The position numbers were made by a program, and so were the translations under genes. 64,000 nt of DNA from Tropicimonas isoalkanivorans (GTDB lineage Bacteria > Pseudomonadota > Alphaproteobacteria > Rhodobacterales > Rhodobacteraceae): assembly GCF_900112335.1 (NCBI RefSeq), contig NZ_FOLG01000009.1, positions 144,459 to 208,458 of the forward strand, given 5' to 3'. A model generated the notes under the pieces. That model was not told the DNA's origin and ran no database searches. It saw nothing but the letters and a program-made list of their open reading frames with translations. Below, piece after piece: positions 18,938-30,178 of the stretch (positions are counted from its first letter, which is position 1; each line of letters opens with the position of its first letter).

Positions 18938-19516
18938 TCAGGACGCGGGGGTCGAAGACACCCCGACGTGCGCCGGGCGCAACAGGCGGTCATGCAACAG
19001 GAAGCCCTCGGCCATCACCTGAATGATGTCGCCTGCGACGGTGGCCGGCACAGGGGCCTCGAACATTGCCTGATGAATCTGCGGGTCGAACTTCTCACCA
19101 ATTTCCGGCTTGATGCGCTTTATGCCGTGCTTCTCGAACACGTTTAGCAGTTCCCGCATCGTCAGCTCGATCCCTTCGATCAGGGCGGCCGCCGTTTCCT
19201 TCTGCTCTTCGCCAACCGACTCCAGAGCCCGGTTCAGGTTGTCGTAGACCGGCAGCATGTCCCGCGCGAGCTTTGATCCGCCATAATTCTCAGCTTCCCG
19301 CCGGTCGCGTTCACCGCGCTTGCGGGCGTTCTCCGCATCGGCCAAGGCGCGCATGAACCGGTCACGGAATTGATCACGCTCCGCCCGCAGGGTTGCCAGC
19401 TCGTCTTCATCGGCCAAGGGATCGGACATGAAGTCCTCGGCATCCTCGGCCAGACCTTCCAACGCCAGCTCGTCCAGCGTCCGTTCGGTTTGATCGTCTT
19501 TCTTCGCTTCCGCCAT
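18938..19516 (-). CDS. grpE: nucleotide exchange factor GrpE
   Basis: A 192-residue GrpE, the ADP-release factor for DnaK. The N-terminal third is acidic and likely disordered, followed by a long coiled coil (ELATLRAERDQFRDRFMRALADAENARKRGERDRREAENYG) and the beta domain with VFEKHGIKRIKPEIGEKFDPQIHQAMFE. It ends 10 bases from the convergent mutS stop. It lies 8 bases behind hrcA in the same direction, the common heat-shock pair. Confidence 0.95.
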   Translation of the reverse strand: MAEAKKDDQTERTLDELALEGLAEDAEDFMSDPLADEDELATLRAERDQFRDRFMRALADAENARKRGERDRREAENYGGSKLARDMLPVYDNLNRALESVGEEQKETAAALIEGIELTMRELLNVFEKHGIKRIKPEIGEKFDPQIHQAMFEAPVPATVAGDIIQVMAEGFLLHDRLLRPAHVGVSSTPAS

Positions 19517-19524
19517 CGCACCCT

Positions 19525-20589
19525 CTAACTTCGGTCCGAAATCATCCTGCCCACCAGCTGTGCGGTATAATCCACAATGGGCACGATACGTCCGTAATTC
19601 AGTCTCGTGGGTCCGATCACGCCAACCGCTCCCACGATCTTTCGATCCGCGTTCATATAGGGAGAAACCACCAAAGAGGAACCCGAAAGTGAGAAAAGCT
19701 TGTTTTCCGAGCCGATAAAAATCCGCACACCTTCGCCCTGCTCGGTAAGCTCGAGAAACTCCGCAATGTCCCGCTTTCGTTCCAGATCGTCGAAGAGCGT
19801 GCGGATGCGATCCAGGTCGTCCGCCTCCGCGCCCGCCTCCAGCAGGTTCGCCCGCCCCCGCACGATCAGGCGCTCGGTGGACTCCCCTTCGTCGGCCCAG
19901 ATCGCCATGCCATTTTCCACCAGGTCGCGGGCGAGGCTGTCGATCTCCTGCCGCCGCGTCTTGATCTCGCGCTCCATGGCGCGCCGCAACTCGCGGACCG
20001 TCCGGCCATCCGCCAAGGCATTGAGAAAATTGGCTGCCTCCCGCATCGACGACGGGGTTTGCCCCGGTGGCGGCGTAAAGACCCGGTTTTCCACCTGCCC
20101 ATCTGCAAACACCAGTACAACCAGCGCCCTGTCGGGACCAAGCTGGACGAACTCCACATGACGGATCGGCGCTTCGTGTTTCGGCGCCAGAACCAGGCTC
20201 GCGACCTGGGTCGCCCCGGAGAGCGCCGCGCCGACGCGGCCCATCAGGGTGCCGATGTCGGGATCATTGCCGCCCAAGGTCGCATCGAGGTGTTCGCGGT
20301 CCTCGGCGGACAGGTCCCGCACCTCCAGAAGCCCGTCGACGAACATCCGCAGACCCTGCTGCGTGGGAACGCGCCCTGCCGACACGTGCGGAGAGTCCAA
20401 AAGACCAAGATATTCAAGGTCTTGCATTACGTTTCGAATGGTCGCCGCAGAGACCTTCTCCGACATCATCCGCGTCAGCGTGCGCGAGCCCACCGGGTCG
20501 CCGGTCATCAGGTACCCTTCGACCACGCGGCGAAACACTTCGCGCGAGCGATCGTTCAGTTGTTCCAGTTTCCGGGCGCCGTCGTTCAT
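19525..20589 (-). CDS. hrcA: heat-inducible transcription repressor HrcA
   Basis: A 354-residue repressor that binds CIRCE operators of groESL/dnaK-type genes. An N-terminal winged helix (REVFRRVVEGYLMTGDPVGSRTLTRMMSEKVSAATIRNVMQDLEYLGLLDSPHVSAGRVPT) is followed by the GAF-like core. ATG at MNDGARKLEQL follows GGAGACAGGC; a TTG eight codons upstream is less likely. No CIRCE sequence (TTAGCACTC inverted pair) occurs upstream here, so in this window it does not appear to control its own operon. Confidence 0.95.
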   Translation of the reverse strand: MNDGARKLEQLNDRSREVFRRVVEGYLMTGDPVGSRTLTRMMSEKVSAATIRNVMQDLEYLGLLDSPHVSAGRVPTQQGLRMFVDGLLEVRDLSAEDREHLDATLGGNDPDIGTLMGRVGAALSGATQVASLVLAPKHEAPIRHVEFVQLGPDRALVVLVFADGQVENRVFTPPPGQTPSSMREAANFLNALADGRTVRELRRAMEREIKTRRQEIDSLARDLVENGMAIWADEGESTERLIVRGRANLLEAGAEADDLDRIRTLFDDLERKRDIAEFLELTEQGEGVRIFIGSENKLFSLSGSSLVVSPYMNADRKIVGAVGVIGPTRLNYGRIVPIVDYTAQLVGRMISDRS

Positions 20590-20631
20590 GCCTGTCTCCA
20601 CCGCGGCGGACAATGCGGTCTACGGTACTGG

Positions 20632-20660
20632 ATTTAGGGACGGAACCCTGCTCCGGTCAA
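20632..20660 (-). promoter_or_regulatory. predicted sigma70-type promoter of hrcA-grpE
   Basis: On the minus strand TTGACC (20660-20655), a spacer of exactly 17 bases, then CTAAAT (20637-20632). The predicted start lies roughly 35 bases upstream of the hrcA ATG. It looks like a housekeeping promoter rather than a sigma32 promoter. Confidence 0.5.
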
Positions 20661-20724
20661 TCGGGGTTGCATCACCTCGGCTTGAAAGCCTAGAGGGAGT
20701 CACCCGAACATGTGGAGAATGTCC

Positions 20725-21438
20725 ATGCGCCCATCCGGCCGCGAAACCAACCAAATGCGCCCAATCACGATCGAAACTGGCGTGACGCGCCACGCCGAAG
20801 GCTCCTGCCTTATCCGTTGTGGCGATACCCACGTGCTGTGTACCGCAAGCCTTGACGAGCGTGTGCCGCCGTTTCTGCGCAATTCGGGGCTGGGCTGGGT
20901 GACGGCTGAGTACGGGATGTTGCCGCGGGCCACCCACACCCGCATGAACCGCGAGGCGAAGCGGGGACAATCCGGTAGAACTCAGGAAATTCAACGGCTT
21001 ATAGGACGCGCTCTGAGGGCCGGCGTGGACCGGGTCGCGCTTGGCGAGCGGCAGATCGTGGTCGACTGCGATGTGGTTCAGGCCGACGGCGGTACACGGT
21101 GCGCGGCCATCACCGGCGGCTGGGTGGCGCTCCGGCTGGCGGTCAACAAACTGATGAAGGCGGGCGACGTGATCAGCGATCCGCTGACGGATCACGTCGC
21201 GGCGGTGTCCTGCGGCGTCTATGCCGGGCAGCCGGTGGTAGACCTCGACTATCGCGAAGACAGCGACGCGGGCACGGATGCCAATTTCGTGATGACCGGC
21301 GCCGGCCGTCTGATCGAAGTGCAAGCCTCGGCGGAAGGCGCAACATTCGGGCGGGACGAACTGACGACCCTGATGGATCTCGCCGAAGCTGGGATTGCCG
21401 AACTGGTCGCGGCGCAAAAGGCGGCCGTGGAGGGCTGA
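20725..21438 (+). CDS. rph: ribonuclease PH
   Basis: A 237-residue phosphorolytic 3'-to-5' exoribonuclease that trims tRNA precursors. Family signatures are [75 protein letters not shown] and [19 protein letters not shown], including the phosphate-binding Arg residues. GGAGAATGTCC precedes the chosen ATG ([14 protein letters not shown]). It is divergent from hrcA and its stop touches the start of rdgB. Confidence 0.95.
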   Translation: MRPSGRETNQMRPITIETGVTRHAEGSCLIRCGDTHVLCTASLDERVPPFLRNSGLGWVTAEYGMLPRATHTRMNREAKRGQSGRTQEIQRLIGRALRAGVDRVALGERQIVVDCDVVQADGGTRCAAITGGWVALRLAVNKLMKAGDVISDPLTDHVAAVSCGVYAGQPVVDLDYREDSDAGTDANFVMTGAGRLIEVQASAEGATFGRDELTTLMDLAEAGIAELVAAQKAAVEG

Positions 21439-22053
21439 ATGCGGAAATTCGAGGGGGAACGGCTCGTCATCGCGTCCCACAACGCTGGCAAGGTTCGGGA
21501 AATTGGCGAGCTGCTCGCCCCTTTCGGTGTGGCAGTCATCTCCGTTGGCGAGTTGGACCTGCCGGAGCCGGAAGAAACCGAGGACACCTTCGTCGGGAAT
21601 GCCCGGATCAAGGCCCACGCCGCGGCGCAAGCTTCCGGCCTGCCCGCCCTGTCCGACGACAGTGGGCTGAGCGTCGATGCGCTCGGCGGCGCGCCGGGCG
21701 TGTACTCCGCCTACTGGGCGGAAACGCCGCAAGGGCGCGATTTCGACATGGCCATGGAAAAGGTGTGGACCGAATGCGAGAAGCTGGATGCGCCCGAGCC
21801 GCGTACCGCCCGCTTCCATTGCGTTCTCTGCCTCGCCTGGCCCGACGGTCATGATGAAGTGTTCGACGGCATCGTCGAGGGCCGCCTGGTCTGGCCGAAG
21901 CGGGGCTCGAAGGGCTTCGGCTTCGACCCGATGTTCGAGCCCTTGGGCGAAACCGTGACCTTTGGCGAGATGGACCCGGAGCGGAAGCACTCGATGAGCC
22001 ACCGGGCCGATGCCTTCGCCAAGTTCGTGGCGGGCTGTTTTGCCGACGGATGA
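21439..22053 (+). CDS. rdgB: XTP/dITP pyrophosphatase RdgB (Ham1 family)
   Basis: A 204-residue house-cleaning nucleotidase that hydrolyses dITP, XTP and ITP to monophosphates. Family motifs are [11 protein letters not shown] (N-terminal), [38 protein letters not shown]-type loop as [10 protein letters not shown] and MSHRADA. The ATG directly abuts the rph stop, so the two are coupled; hemW starts around its stop. Confidence 0.95.
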   Translation: MRKFEGERLVIASHNAGKVREIGELLAPFGVAVISVGELDLPEPEETEDTFVGNARIKAHAAAQASGLPALSDDSGLSVDALGGAPGVYSAYWAETPQGRDFDMAMEKVWTECEKLDAPEPRTARFHCVLCLAWPDGHDEVFDGIVEGRLVWPKRGSKGFGFDPMFEPLGETVTFGEMDPERKHSMSHRADAFAKFVAGCFADG

Positions 22054-23203
22054 TGTGGACCGGGTCGGCTTCGGACTCTACGTCCACTGGCCCTTCTGCC
22101 TGTCCAAATGCCCCTACTGCGATTTCAATTCCCATGTCGCGGAGCGGATCGACCAGAAACGCTGGGCAGCGGCCCTCTGCCGGGAGGTCGAACACGCCGG
22201 GCGGCTAACCGGAAGGCGGCGGCTCGACACCGTCTTCTTCGGGGGCGGAACCCCGGGCCTGATGGCGCCCGAGACTGTGGCCGACATTCTGGACACCGTT
22301 CGCGCAACCTGGCCCATCTCCAACGATTGGGAAGTGACGCTCGAGGCGAACCCGACCTCTGTCGAAGCTGGCCGCTTTGCCGCCTATCGGCAGGCCGGCG
22401 TAAACCGGGTCTCGCTCGGCGTTCAATCCCTGAACGACGCCGATCTGCGCCGGCTCGGGCGGTTGCACACGGTGGCGGAGGCACGCGCCGCCTTTGACAT
22501 CGCCCGTTCGGCGTTCGACCGGGTATCGTTCGACCTGATCTACGCGCGGCAGGACCAGTCGCTCGACGCCTGGCAGCGCGAATTGGATGAAGCATTGGCG
22601 ATGGCGATCGACCATCTGTCTCTCTATCAACTGACAATCGAACCAGGCACCGCCTTCGGCGCCCGCGCGGCTGCCGGACGGCTGCGGGGGCTACCGGACG
22701 AGGATTTGTCGGCAGATATGTACGACCTGACGCTGGAAACATGCGCACGCGTGGGCTTGGTACCCTACGAGGTCTCGAACTTTGCTCGTCCTGGCGCTGA
22801 GAGCAAACACAATATGTTGTATTGGTCTGCCGGGCAATACGCAGGTGTTGGCCCAGGTGCCCATGGTCGCGTGATTTTGGATGGGCGTCGCCACGCTACC
22901 GTTTGCCCGTCGGCTCCCGGTGCCTGGATACGGGATGCTGAAGCGGACGGTCCTGCATTCGAGAGCGTCGAGCCGCTTTCCGGTCAAGAGCAGGCCGAAG
23001 AATACCTAATGATGGGCCTGCGGGTTCTCCGGGGGATCTCTCTGTCGCGGCTTATGGACATGGGTCCGGATGACGGGCTGGCAGACCGACTGGAACAGGC
23101 CGCAGCCGACGGGCTCCTGGAGACCGATGGCGATCGCATCCGCACCACACCGCGTGGGCGGAGCCTGCTGAATGCGGTGCTGCGAGACTTGCTTTTGGGA
23201 TAG
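22040..23203 (+). CDS. hemW: heme chaperone HemW (radical SAM, coproporphyrinogen oxidase-like)
   Basis: A radical SAM protein of about 387 residues. The [4Fe-4S] motif is CLSKCPYC (CxxxCxxC), followed by the SAM-binding [31 protein letters not shown] carries the HNxxYW signature that separates the heme chaperone HemW from true HemN. It is thought to deliver heme to respiratory enzymes. The start is uncertain: TTG at 22040 is listed, GTG at 22055 just after the rdgB stop fits family N-termini equally well, and ATG at 22010 would overlap rdgB by 44 bases. Confidence 0.92.
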   Translation: MPTDDVDRVGFGLYVHWPFCLSKCPYCDFNSHVAERIDQKRWAAALCREVEHAGRLTGRRRLDTVFFGGGTPGLMAPETVADILDTVRATWPISNDWEVTLEANPTSVEAGRFAAYRQAGVNRVSLGVQSLNDADLRRLGRLHTVAEARAAFDIARSAFDRVSFDLIYARQDQSLDAWQRELDEALAMAIDHLSLYQLTIEPGTAFGARAAAGRLRGLPDEDLSADMYDLTLETCARVGLVPYEVSNFARPGAESKHNMLYWSAGQYAGVGPGAHGRVILDGRRHATVCPSAPGAWIRDAEADGPAFESVEPLSGQEQAEEYLMMGLRVLRGISLSRLMDMGPDDGLADRLEQAAADGLLETDGDRIRTTPRGRSLLNAVLRDLLLG

Positions 23204-23223
23204 CGGTCAACCGCTCCCACAAT

Positions 23224-24147
23224 TTAGAGAGTTGTATCCAGCGGACTCGACGTGAGCACCTGGCACAGGGCGTCGAGCTGATCCAGCGTCCGGTATTGGA
23301 TGGTAAGGCGGCCGGACCCGTCGATATCGAGATGTTCGATAGAGACCTTCATGCCCAGATTGGCCGAAATGTCCTGCTCCAAAGCCCTCGTATCGGCATC
23401 CTTCTCCGGTTTCCCGCCCGCGTTTCGCGCGGTCCCGGTCTTGGCGGGTTGAGCCGCCTTGCGAACAAGCGCCTCGGTCTCCCGGACCGACAGTCCGCCG
23501 CCGACAACCTGGCGCGCCAGTTCGGCTGGGTTGCTCGATGTGATGAGGGCCCGCGCATGCCCCGCCGAGAGTTTACCTTCCCGCAGTAGCCCCTGAACTT
23601 CATCAGGAAGCTGCAACAGTCGCATCACGTTCGCGATGTGGCTGCGGCTCTTGCTGAGTGCTTGTGCTAGCTGCTCCTGCGTGTGACCGAACCGCTCGAT
23701 GAGCTGGCGATAGCCCAAGGCCTCTTCCACCGCGTTCAGATCCGCGCGTTGGATGTTCTCGATAATAGCGACTTCAAGCACTTCCGTATCGTTCAGGTCG
23801 CGCTGAATGATGGGCACTTCATGAAGCTGCGCCATCTGGGCTGCACGCCACCTGCGTTCCCCGGCGACGATCTCGTACATCTCCGGGCGACGCGGGCTCT
23901 GCCGAACAATAAGGGGCTGCAAAATCCCCTTCGCACGGATGGATTCCGAAAGCTCCAGAAGCGCCTCGCGAGAAAAATCCTTGCGCGGCTGATCCGGGTT
24001 GGCCTCCAGCGATTCAATGGGCAGAACGCGCTCGAACGCTTGCGGCGACTGCGGCGCTTCCTTGGCAGGTGCATCCAACGACACGTCCGCCATCAGCGCA
24101 GACAGACCACGACCCAACCCGCGCGCTTTTCCGGTCTTCTTGTCCAT
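23224..24147 (-). CDS. parB: chromosome partitioning protein ParB
   Basis: A 307-residue CTPase that loads at parS sites and slides on DNA to segregate the origin. Order of parts: basic N-terminal ParA-interaction peptide (KARGLGRGLSALMADV), CTP-binding ParB/Srx domain with the GERRWRAA motif and ENIQRADLN, HTH domain (HTQEQLAQALSKSRSHIANVMRLLQLP), C-terminal dimerisation domain. Two perfect parS sites lie 1.4 and 3.3 kb upstream in rsmG and mnmG. It follows parA with an 11-base gap. Confidence 0.96.
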   Translation of the reverse strand: MDKKTGKARGLGRGLSALMADVSLDAPAKEAPQSPQAFERVLPIESLEANPDQPRKDFSREALLELSESIRAKGILQPLIVRQSPRRPEMYEIVAGERRWRAAQMAQLHEVPIIQRDLNDTEVLEVAIIENIQRADLNAVEEALGYRQLIERFGHTQEQLAQALSKSRSHIANVMRLLQLPDEVQGLLREGKLSAGHARALITSSNPAELARQVVGGGLSVRETEALVRKAAQPAKTGTARNAGGKPEKDADTRALEQDISANLGMKVSIEHLDIDGSGRLTIQYRTLDQLDALCQVLTSSPLDTTL

Positions 24148-24158
24148 TCTTCGTCTTC

Positions 24159-24971
24159 CTATACGGTTGCGGCCGCGACGCCACGGGCCAGCATTTCGCG
24201 CGCAAGCGCCCGATAGGCGCTGCTTCCTTTCGAGGAGGAATCGTACGCCAGCACCGGCTGGGCAAAACTCGGCGCCTCTGAAACGCGCACGTTCCGGGGC
24301 ACGCGTGTCTGGAACACGAGATCGCCCAGCGTTCCCCGCGCATCTGCTTCGACCTGCGCGGAGAGATTGTTGCGCACGTCGAACATGGTCAGGACGATCC
24401 CTTCGATGCGGAGGCCAGGGTTCGCGGTCTGCCGCACTTCCCGCACCGTCAGCATAAGCTGGGACAAACCTTCGAGAGCGAAGAACTCGCTCTGTAACGG
24501 CACAAGGATCGAATGGGCCGCCACCATCGCATTCACGGTAAGCAGGTTGAGGGACGGCGGACAGTCGATCAGGATGTGATCGAACCCATATGTTGCGATA
24601 TCTGGTGTCCGCAACGCATCATGCAGCAGAAAACTGCGCCGTTCGAGCCCTGCCAGTTGGATGTCCGCAGAACTGAGATCCGTCGTCGCGGGAGCGATCC
24701 AGAGACGTTCGAGGCTGGTCGGCTTCGCCACCTCGTCCAGCGGCGTTTGTTCGAGCAGGAGGTCGTAGGTGGATACGACGCGATCCGTGGCCTCAACGCC
24801 GAGACCGGTCGACGCGTTTCCCTGCGGGTCGAGGTCGATGATGAGGACATTCTGCCCATCTTCGGCAAGGGCGGCCCCAAGGTTAATGGCCGTGGTCGTT
24901 TTTCCCACGCCGCCCTTTTGATTGGCGATCGCGATGATCTTCGGGCCCGAGGACCGGGGTGAATCAGACAC
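24159..24971 (-). CDS. parA: chromosome partitioning ATPase ParA
   Basis: A 270-residue Walker-type ATPase that forms the gradient on the nucleoid for ParB-parS movement. The deviant Walker A is KGGVGKTTT near residues 19-26; IDLDPQGNASTGLG and ILIDCPPSLNLLTVNAM are further conserved blocks. The start overlaps the end of rsmG by 8 bases, part of the mnmE-mnmG-rsmG-parA-parB run seen next to many bacterial origins. Confidence 0.96.
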   Translation of the reverse strand: MSDSPRSSGPKIIAIANQKGGVGKTTTAINLGAALAEDGQNVLIIDLDPQGNASTGLGVEATDRVVSTYDLLLEQTPLDEVAKPTSLERLWIAPATTDLSSADIQLAGLERRSFLLHDALRTPDIATYGFDHILIDCPPSLNLLTVNAMVAAHSILVPLQSEFFALEGLSQLMLTVREVRQTANPGLRIEGIVLTMFDVRNNLSAQVEADARGTLGDLVFQTRVPRNVRVSEAPSFAQPVLAYDSSSKGSSAYRALAREMLARGVAAATV

Positions 24972-25596
24972 GCTCGATTTCTCCTAGCGACAGGATGACC
25001 GCTTTTGGATCCGTTATACTTGGCCTGTCGTTCAGCTGAAAGTGGAACGACGCGCGTGCGGCATCTATTTCCTCACGGTACCTCTCCCCCTTCGGGAACA
25101 GACAGAGACCGCCCTTGGCCAGATGCGGCAGCGCGTAGTCCAGCAGTTTCCAAAGCGGCGCGACGGCACGGGCCGATATTACGTTCGCGTTTTGTCGGGG
25201 TATCGTCTCAATACGTTGGGAGACAATCGCCGCGGCAATCCCTGTTTCGCGTACGACAGTGGTCAGGAAGGCGCATTTCCGCTTGTCGCTTTCCACGAAG
25301 GTGAACCTGAGGCCCGGCGCGTGCTCAGCCGCAAGAATTGCGCAAACGAGCCCTGGAAAGCCGCCTCCGGTCCCGAAGTCCAGCCACTGACCTTGCGACA
25401 CGGTGGTCATGGAGTAAACCTGCGCAGAATCAACGATGTGTCGCGTCCAGCTCGCCTCCAATGTCGACGGCGCCACGAGGTTGATGGATGGGTTCCACTT
25501 CGCCAAAAGGTCCCTATGGACCGTCAGCCGCGTGAGTGTTTCACGTGAAACATCGAGGCCAAGGGCATCCAACAGGTCGCGAGATCCGTCACGCAC
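24964..25596 (-). CDS. rsmG: 16S rRNA (guanine-527-N7) methyltransferase RsmG
   Basis: A 210-residue methyltransferase (GidB). The SAM-binding loop is [21 protein letters not shown], and [14 protein letters not shown] and LFPKGERY follow. GTG at [12 protein letters not shown] was chosen because it overlaps the mnmG stop by only 8 bases and gives the usual length; a TTG ten codons upstream is possible. The codons for VSRET (GTTTCACGTGAAACA) are a perfect parS site, so the N-terminal peptide is constrained by DNA function. Confidence 0.93.
   Translation of the reverse strand: MRDGSRDLLDALGLDVSRETLTRLTVHRDLLAKWNPSINLVAPSTLEASWTRHIVDSAQVYSMTTVSQGQWLDFGTGGGFPGLVCAILAAEHAPGLRFTFVESDKRKCAFLTTVVRETGIAAAIVSQRIETIPRQNANVISARAVAPLWKLLDYALPHLAKGGLCLFPKGERYREEIDAARASFHFQLNDRPSITDPKAVILSLGEIERV
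25537..25552. other. parS centromere site inside rsmG
   Basis: TGTTTCACGTGAAACA, the exact 16-bp palindromic parS consensus bound by ParB. It lies in the rsmG reading frame and encodes VSRET near the protein's N-terminus. It is 1.4 kb from parB and about 5.1 kb from the proposed oriC. Confidence 0.95.
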
Positions 25597-27460
25597 GCCG
25601 ACGTTCCGCCTTTCGAAGATGAGCAAGAATCAGGGTCAAGGCAGCCGGGGTCATCCCGTTGATCCGGCCGGCTTGCGCCAAGGTTCGAGGTTGCACGCGC
25701 TCCAACTTGCTCCGCAGCTCATTCGATAGGCCATCTAGAGTGGAATACGCGAAGCCGTCAGGAATCTCGCAAGATTCATCCTTCTTCATCGCCTCGACAT
25801 CCCTGCGTTGCCGCTCGATGTAATGGGCGTACACCGCGTCCCGTGTCACTTGCGTCAGAATGGCCGCATCCATCCCGGCAATCTCCGGAACGACTTGAGC
25901 CATAGCGGAAACATCAGCACCTGGAAGTGCTAGCGATTCCAACAGCGTCCGTTTTGGACCGTCCGCATTCACCCGGATTCCAAGATCGCTCAATTCTCGG
26001 GATGTCAGGCTGATCTGTGCCAATTCCTCTCGGGTATGATCAAGCGCCTCGCTCTTTTCCTCAAACGCTGCGCGGCGCGCGTCCGAGACGATCCCAAGCT
26101 TGATCGCCACGGGGGTCAATCGCTGGTCCGCATTATCCGCTCGGAGCGACAACCGATATTCCGCACGTGACGTGAACATACGGTACGGCTCCGAGACGCC
26201 CTGCGTCACCAGATCGTCAATCATCACCCCGATATAGCTCTCGTCCCGACCGAACGTGAGCCGATCCCTACCGAGCGCTCTGTGTGCAGCGTTCAACCCC
26301 GCAACAAGGCCCTGAGCCGCCGCTTCCTCGTACCCCGTTGTGCCATTGATCTGCCCGGCCAAATACAGGCCCGAGAACTCGCGGACCATCAGCGTGCCGT
26401 CGAGGCTCCTGGGGTCAACGTAGTCGTACTCGATCGCATAGCCCGGCTGCAGTATCTTGACGTGCTCCAGCCCGGCAATTGACCGAACGTAGTCTTCCTG
26501 AACATCCACCGGCAGCGATGTCGAAATGCCGTTCGGGTAGATGGTCGGATCGTCGAGCCCCTCCGGCTCTAGAAAGATCTGGTGGGACGCCTTCTCTCCG
26601 AAGCGGACCACTTTGTCCTCGATTGAGGGGCAATATCGCGGGCCTACGCCGGAAATATGCCCACCATACATCGCGGATCGAGACAGATTTTCCCGAATAA
26701 TCTCATGGGTTCGCGCATTGGTGTGCGTAATTCCGCAAGAGATTTGCTTGGCGATCGGGCCTGTCGAGAGGAACGAGAACATCTCTGGCACGTCATCACC
26801 CGGCTGTTCCTCGAGCTGGTCCCAGGCAATCGTGCGCCCGTCCAGCCGCGGCGGCGTGCCGGTTTTCAGCCGCCCGAACGTCACACCGAGATCGCGCACC
26901 TGAGCAGCCAGACGCTCTGATCGATCCGCACCGATCCGCCCCCCCGGTCGGCGCACGTCGCCGATATGAATCTCGCCGTTCAGGAAGGTGCCTGTGGTGA
27001 GAACGACTGCACGCGACCGGAGCGCCGTGCCGTTGGCAAGGACAACACCTGAAATGCGGTCGTGTTCAAGGAGGAACGCCGATACTTCGCCTTCTATAAG
27101 GTCAAGGTTGGCCTGCACCAGAATTGCCGCCTGCATGGCCGTTCGGTAAAGCTTGCGGTCCGCTTGCGCACGGGGACCTTGTACCGCGGGCCCCTTCTTG
27201 CGGTTCAGCAGTCGGAACTGGATACCCGCCTGGTCCGCGATGCGCCCCATCAAGCCGTCCAAGGCATCCACTTCGCGCACCAGATGCCCCTTTCCTAAGC
27301 CCCCGATGGCCGGGTTGCAGGACATCACTCCAAGGTCGCTCGCGCGGAACGTCACCAACGCAGTTCGTGCCCCTGCCCGAGCAGCAGCCGAAGCGGCCTC
27401 GCATCCCGCGTGACCGCCCCCAACGACGATGACGTCAAAGTCATGTTTCACGTGAAACAT
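25589..27460 (-). CDS. mnmG: tRNA uridine-5-carboxymethylaminomethyl(34) enzyme MnmG
   Basis: A 623-residue FAD protein (GidA) that with MnmE modifies U34 of tRNAs. FAD-binding [17 protein letters not shown] is at residues 14-30, and [32 protein letters not shown] and [11 protein letters not shown] are typical signatures; the C-terminal helical domain ends with [17 protein letters not shown]. The first six residues MFHVKH are encoded by a perfect parS site. It is followed by rsmG with an 8-base overlap and preceded by mnmE 3 bases away. Confidence 0.96.
   Translation of the reverse strand: MFHVKHDFDVIVVGGGHAGCEAASAAARAGARTALVTFRASDLGVMSCNPAIGGLGKGHLVREVDALDGLMGRIADQAGIQFRLLNRKKGPAVQGPRAQADRKLYRTAMQAAILVQANLDLIEGEVSAFLLEHDRISGVVLANGTALRSRAVVLTTGTFLNGEIHIGDVRRPGGRIGADRSERLAAQVRDLGVTFGRLKTGTPPRLDGRTIAWDQLEEQPGDDVPEMFSFLSTGPIAKQISCGITHTNARTHEIIRENLSRSAMYGGHISGVGPRYCPSIEDKVVRFGEKASHQIFLEPEGLDDPTIYPNGISTSLPVDVQEDYVRSIAGLEHVKILQPGYAIEYDYVDPRSLDGTLMVREFSGLYLAGQINGTTGYEEAAAQGLVAGLNAAHRALGRDRLTFGRDESYIGVMIDDLVTQGVSEPYRMFTSRAEYRLSLRADNADQRLTPVAIKLGIVSDARRAAFEEKSEALDHTREELAQISLTSRELSDLGIRVNADGPKRTLLESLALPGADVSAMAQVVPEIAGMDAAILTQVTRDAVYAHYIERQRRDVEAMKKDESCEIPDGFAYSTLDGLSNELRSKLERVQPRTLAQAGRINGMTPAALTLILAHLRKAERRRA
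27444..27459. other. parS centromere site over the mnmG start codon
   Basis: TGTTTCACGTGAAACA, a second perfect 16-bp parS site. All but the last base of the mnmG start codon lies within it, so it encodes MFHVKH at the start of MnmG. It lies 1.9 kb from the rsmG site and about 3.2 kb from the proposed origin. Confidence 0.95.
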
Positions 27461-27463
27461 CCC

Positions 27464-28744
27464 TCATTTACCGATGCAAAAACTGCTGAAAATCTCTCCT
27501 AGCATTTCCTCAACGCCAATACGACCCACCAAAGCCTCCATCGAGCGAATGGCCCTGCGGATCGATTCGGCCGCGAGTTCAGCCGTATCGTCGGGAGAAT
27601 ATAGGAGTTTCTCCGCATCCTCCAATGCCTCGGACGCAGCCTGCAAAGCTTCTCTGTGCCGAAGTCGCGTCGCAACCTGATCTTCAGATACGCGCTGGCC
27701 GAGGGTGCTCCCGACATATTCGAGAAGAGCAGAAACACCTTCTCCCGTTTTACCAGAGACCGGCAACCCAGTACCCGGATGACCCAGGTCGCACTTCGCA
27801 GCCACCCGCAGGTCCTCCTGCTGCACGGAAACACCGAGATCCTCTGCTGCAAGAAAGATCCGCAGGTCGGCCGCTTCCGCCCGCGCCCGCGCCCGTTCTA
27901 TCCCGATGGATTCCACCGTGTCCTCGGTTTCCCGCAATCCGGCGGTGTCGAGGAAAGTCACGGGCAATCCGCCCACATCCATCCGAACTTCGATGATATC
28001 GCGCGTCGTGCCAGCGACCTCAGACGTGATCGCAGCTTCCCGCCCTGCGAGGCGGTTCAGAAGCGTCGACTTGCCCGCATTCGGTGGACCGACAATGGCG
28101 ACTTCAAACCCGCGGCGCACCTGCTCCGCCGCGCCAACGCCCGCAATCTCACGCCGAAACTCGTCTGATATATTGGCGAGGATCGTCCGGACTTCCGGCA
28201 TAACATCCTCCGGCACGTCTTCATCGGCAAAATCTATCGTCGCTTCCACGAGCGCTACAGCCCGCAGCAACGACGCCCGCCAGCGTTCTGTCCGCTCCGC
28301 CAACGCACCGGTAAACCCGCGCATGGCTTGCCGACGTTGCGCTTCGGTTTCGGAATCGATCAGATCCGCCAAACCCTCGACTTGCGCAAGGTTCATGCGG
28401 TTGTTTTCAAGTGCTCGGCGCGTGAACTCGCCCGCCTCCGCCCCACGCAGCCCGTCGATCCGCGACAGCGCCGCCAGAAGCCGTGCGACGACCGCAGGGC
28501 TGCCGTGGGTGTGGAATTCGACGCTGGGTTCGCCCGTAAAACTCGCCCCGGCCTCGAACCGCAGGACAAGGGCCTCGTCGATCAACTCGCCGCCGTCCGT
28601 CAAACGCCGGAGAGAGGCCAGTCTCGCGGGCGGAACATTCCCGCAAAGCTGTGAACAGACGTCCGCCGCTTGCGGTCCCGACACGCGCACGACGGCAACC
28701 CCGGCACGGCCGGGCGCCGTTGCCAGGGCGTAGATCGTGTCCAT
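27464..28744 (-). CDS. mnmE: tRNA modification GTPase MnmE
   Basis: A 426-residue GTPase (TrmE). The N-terminal tetrahydrofolate-binding domain starts [23 protein letters not shown]. The central G domain has [14 protein letters not shown] (P-loop), the G2 segment [11 protein letters not shown] and [10 protein letters not shown] (G3). The C-terminal motif FCIGK carries the conserved catalytic-site Cys. With MnmG it forms the U34 tRNA-modifying complex. It begins 25 bases after the rho stop, in the same direction. Confidence 0.96.
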   Translation of the reverse strand: MDTIYALATAPGRAGVAVVRVSGPQAADVCSQLCGNVPPARLASLRRLTDGGELIDEALVLRFEAGASFTGEPSVEFHTHGSPAVVARLLAALSRIDGLRGAEAGEFTRRALENNRMNLAQVEGLADLIDSETEAQRRQAMRGFTGALAERTERWRASLLRAVALVEATIDFADEDVPEDVMPEVRTILANISDEFRREIAGVGAAEQVRRGFEVAIVGPPNAGKSTLLNRLAGREAAITSEVAGTTRDIIEVRMDVGGLPVTFLDTAGLRETEDTVESIGIERARARAEAADLRIFLAAEDLGVSVQQEDLRVAAKCDLGHPGTGLPVSGKTGEGVSALLEYVGSTLGQRVSEDQVATRLRHREALQAASEALEDAEKLLYSPDDTAELAAESIRRAIRSMEALVGRIGVEEMLGEIFSSFCIGK

Positions 28745-28769
28745 GACTGTCCTCTCGGTGGCGCGCCGC

Positions 28770-30047
<1,278 letters not shown>

Positions 30048-30125
30048 GGACGCACTTTCTTGGCCAATCATCGGCCGTGTCATCGGTGTGGCGTGGAGAG
30101 ACCTGGCAGGACTGCCATTGGCCGT

Positions 30126-30154
30126 CACCTAAGCGCTGACGCCTTGCATGTCAA
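30126..30154 (-). promoter_or_regulatory. predicted sigma70-type promoter of rho
   Basis: Minus-strand TTGACA (30154-30149), a spacer of 17 bases, then TAGGTG (30131-30126), in the gap behind hemJ. The -35 is a perfect consensus and the -10 is weak. It would give a leader of about 70 bases before the rho ATG, enough for the autogenous attenuation known for rho in other bacteria (not shown here). Confidence 0.45.
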
Positions 30155-30178
30155 TTCCCCAGCGGTCGGCGGGCCGGA

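Noticed and set aside
20590..20724. CIRCE operator for HrcA upstream of hrcA or rph
   Set aside because: No TTAGCACTC/GAGTGCTAA pair is present in the divergent gap.
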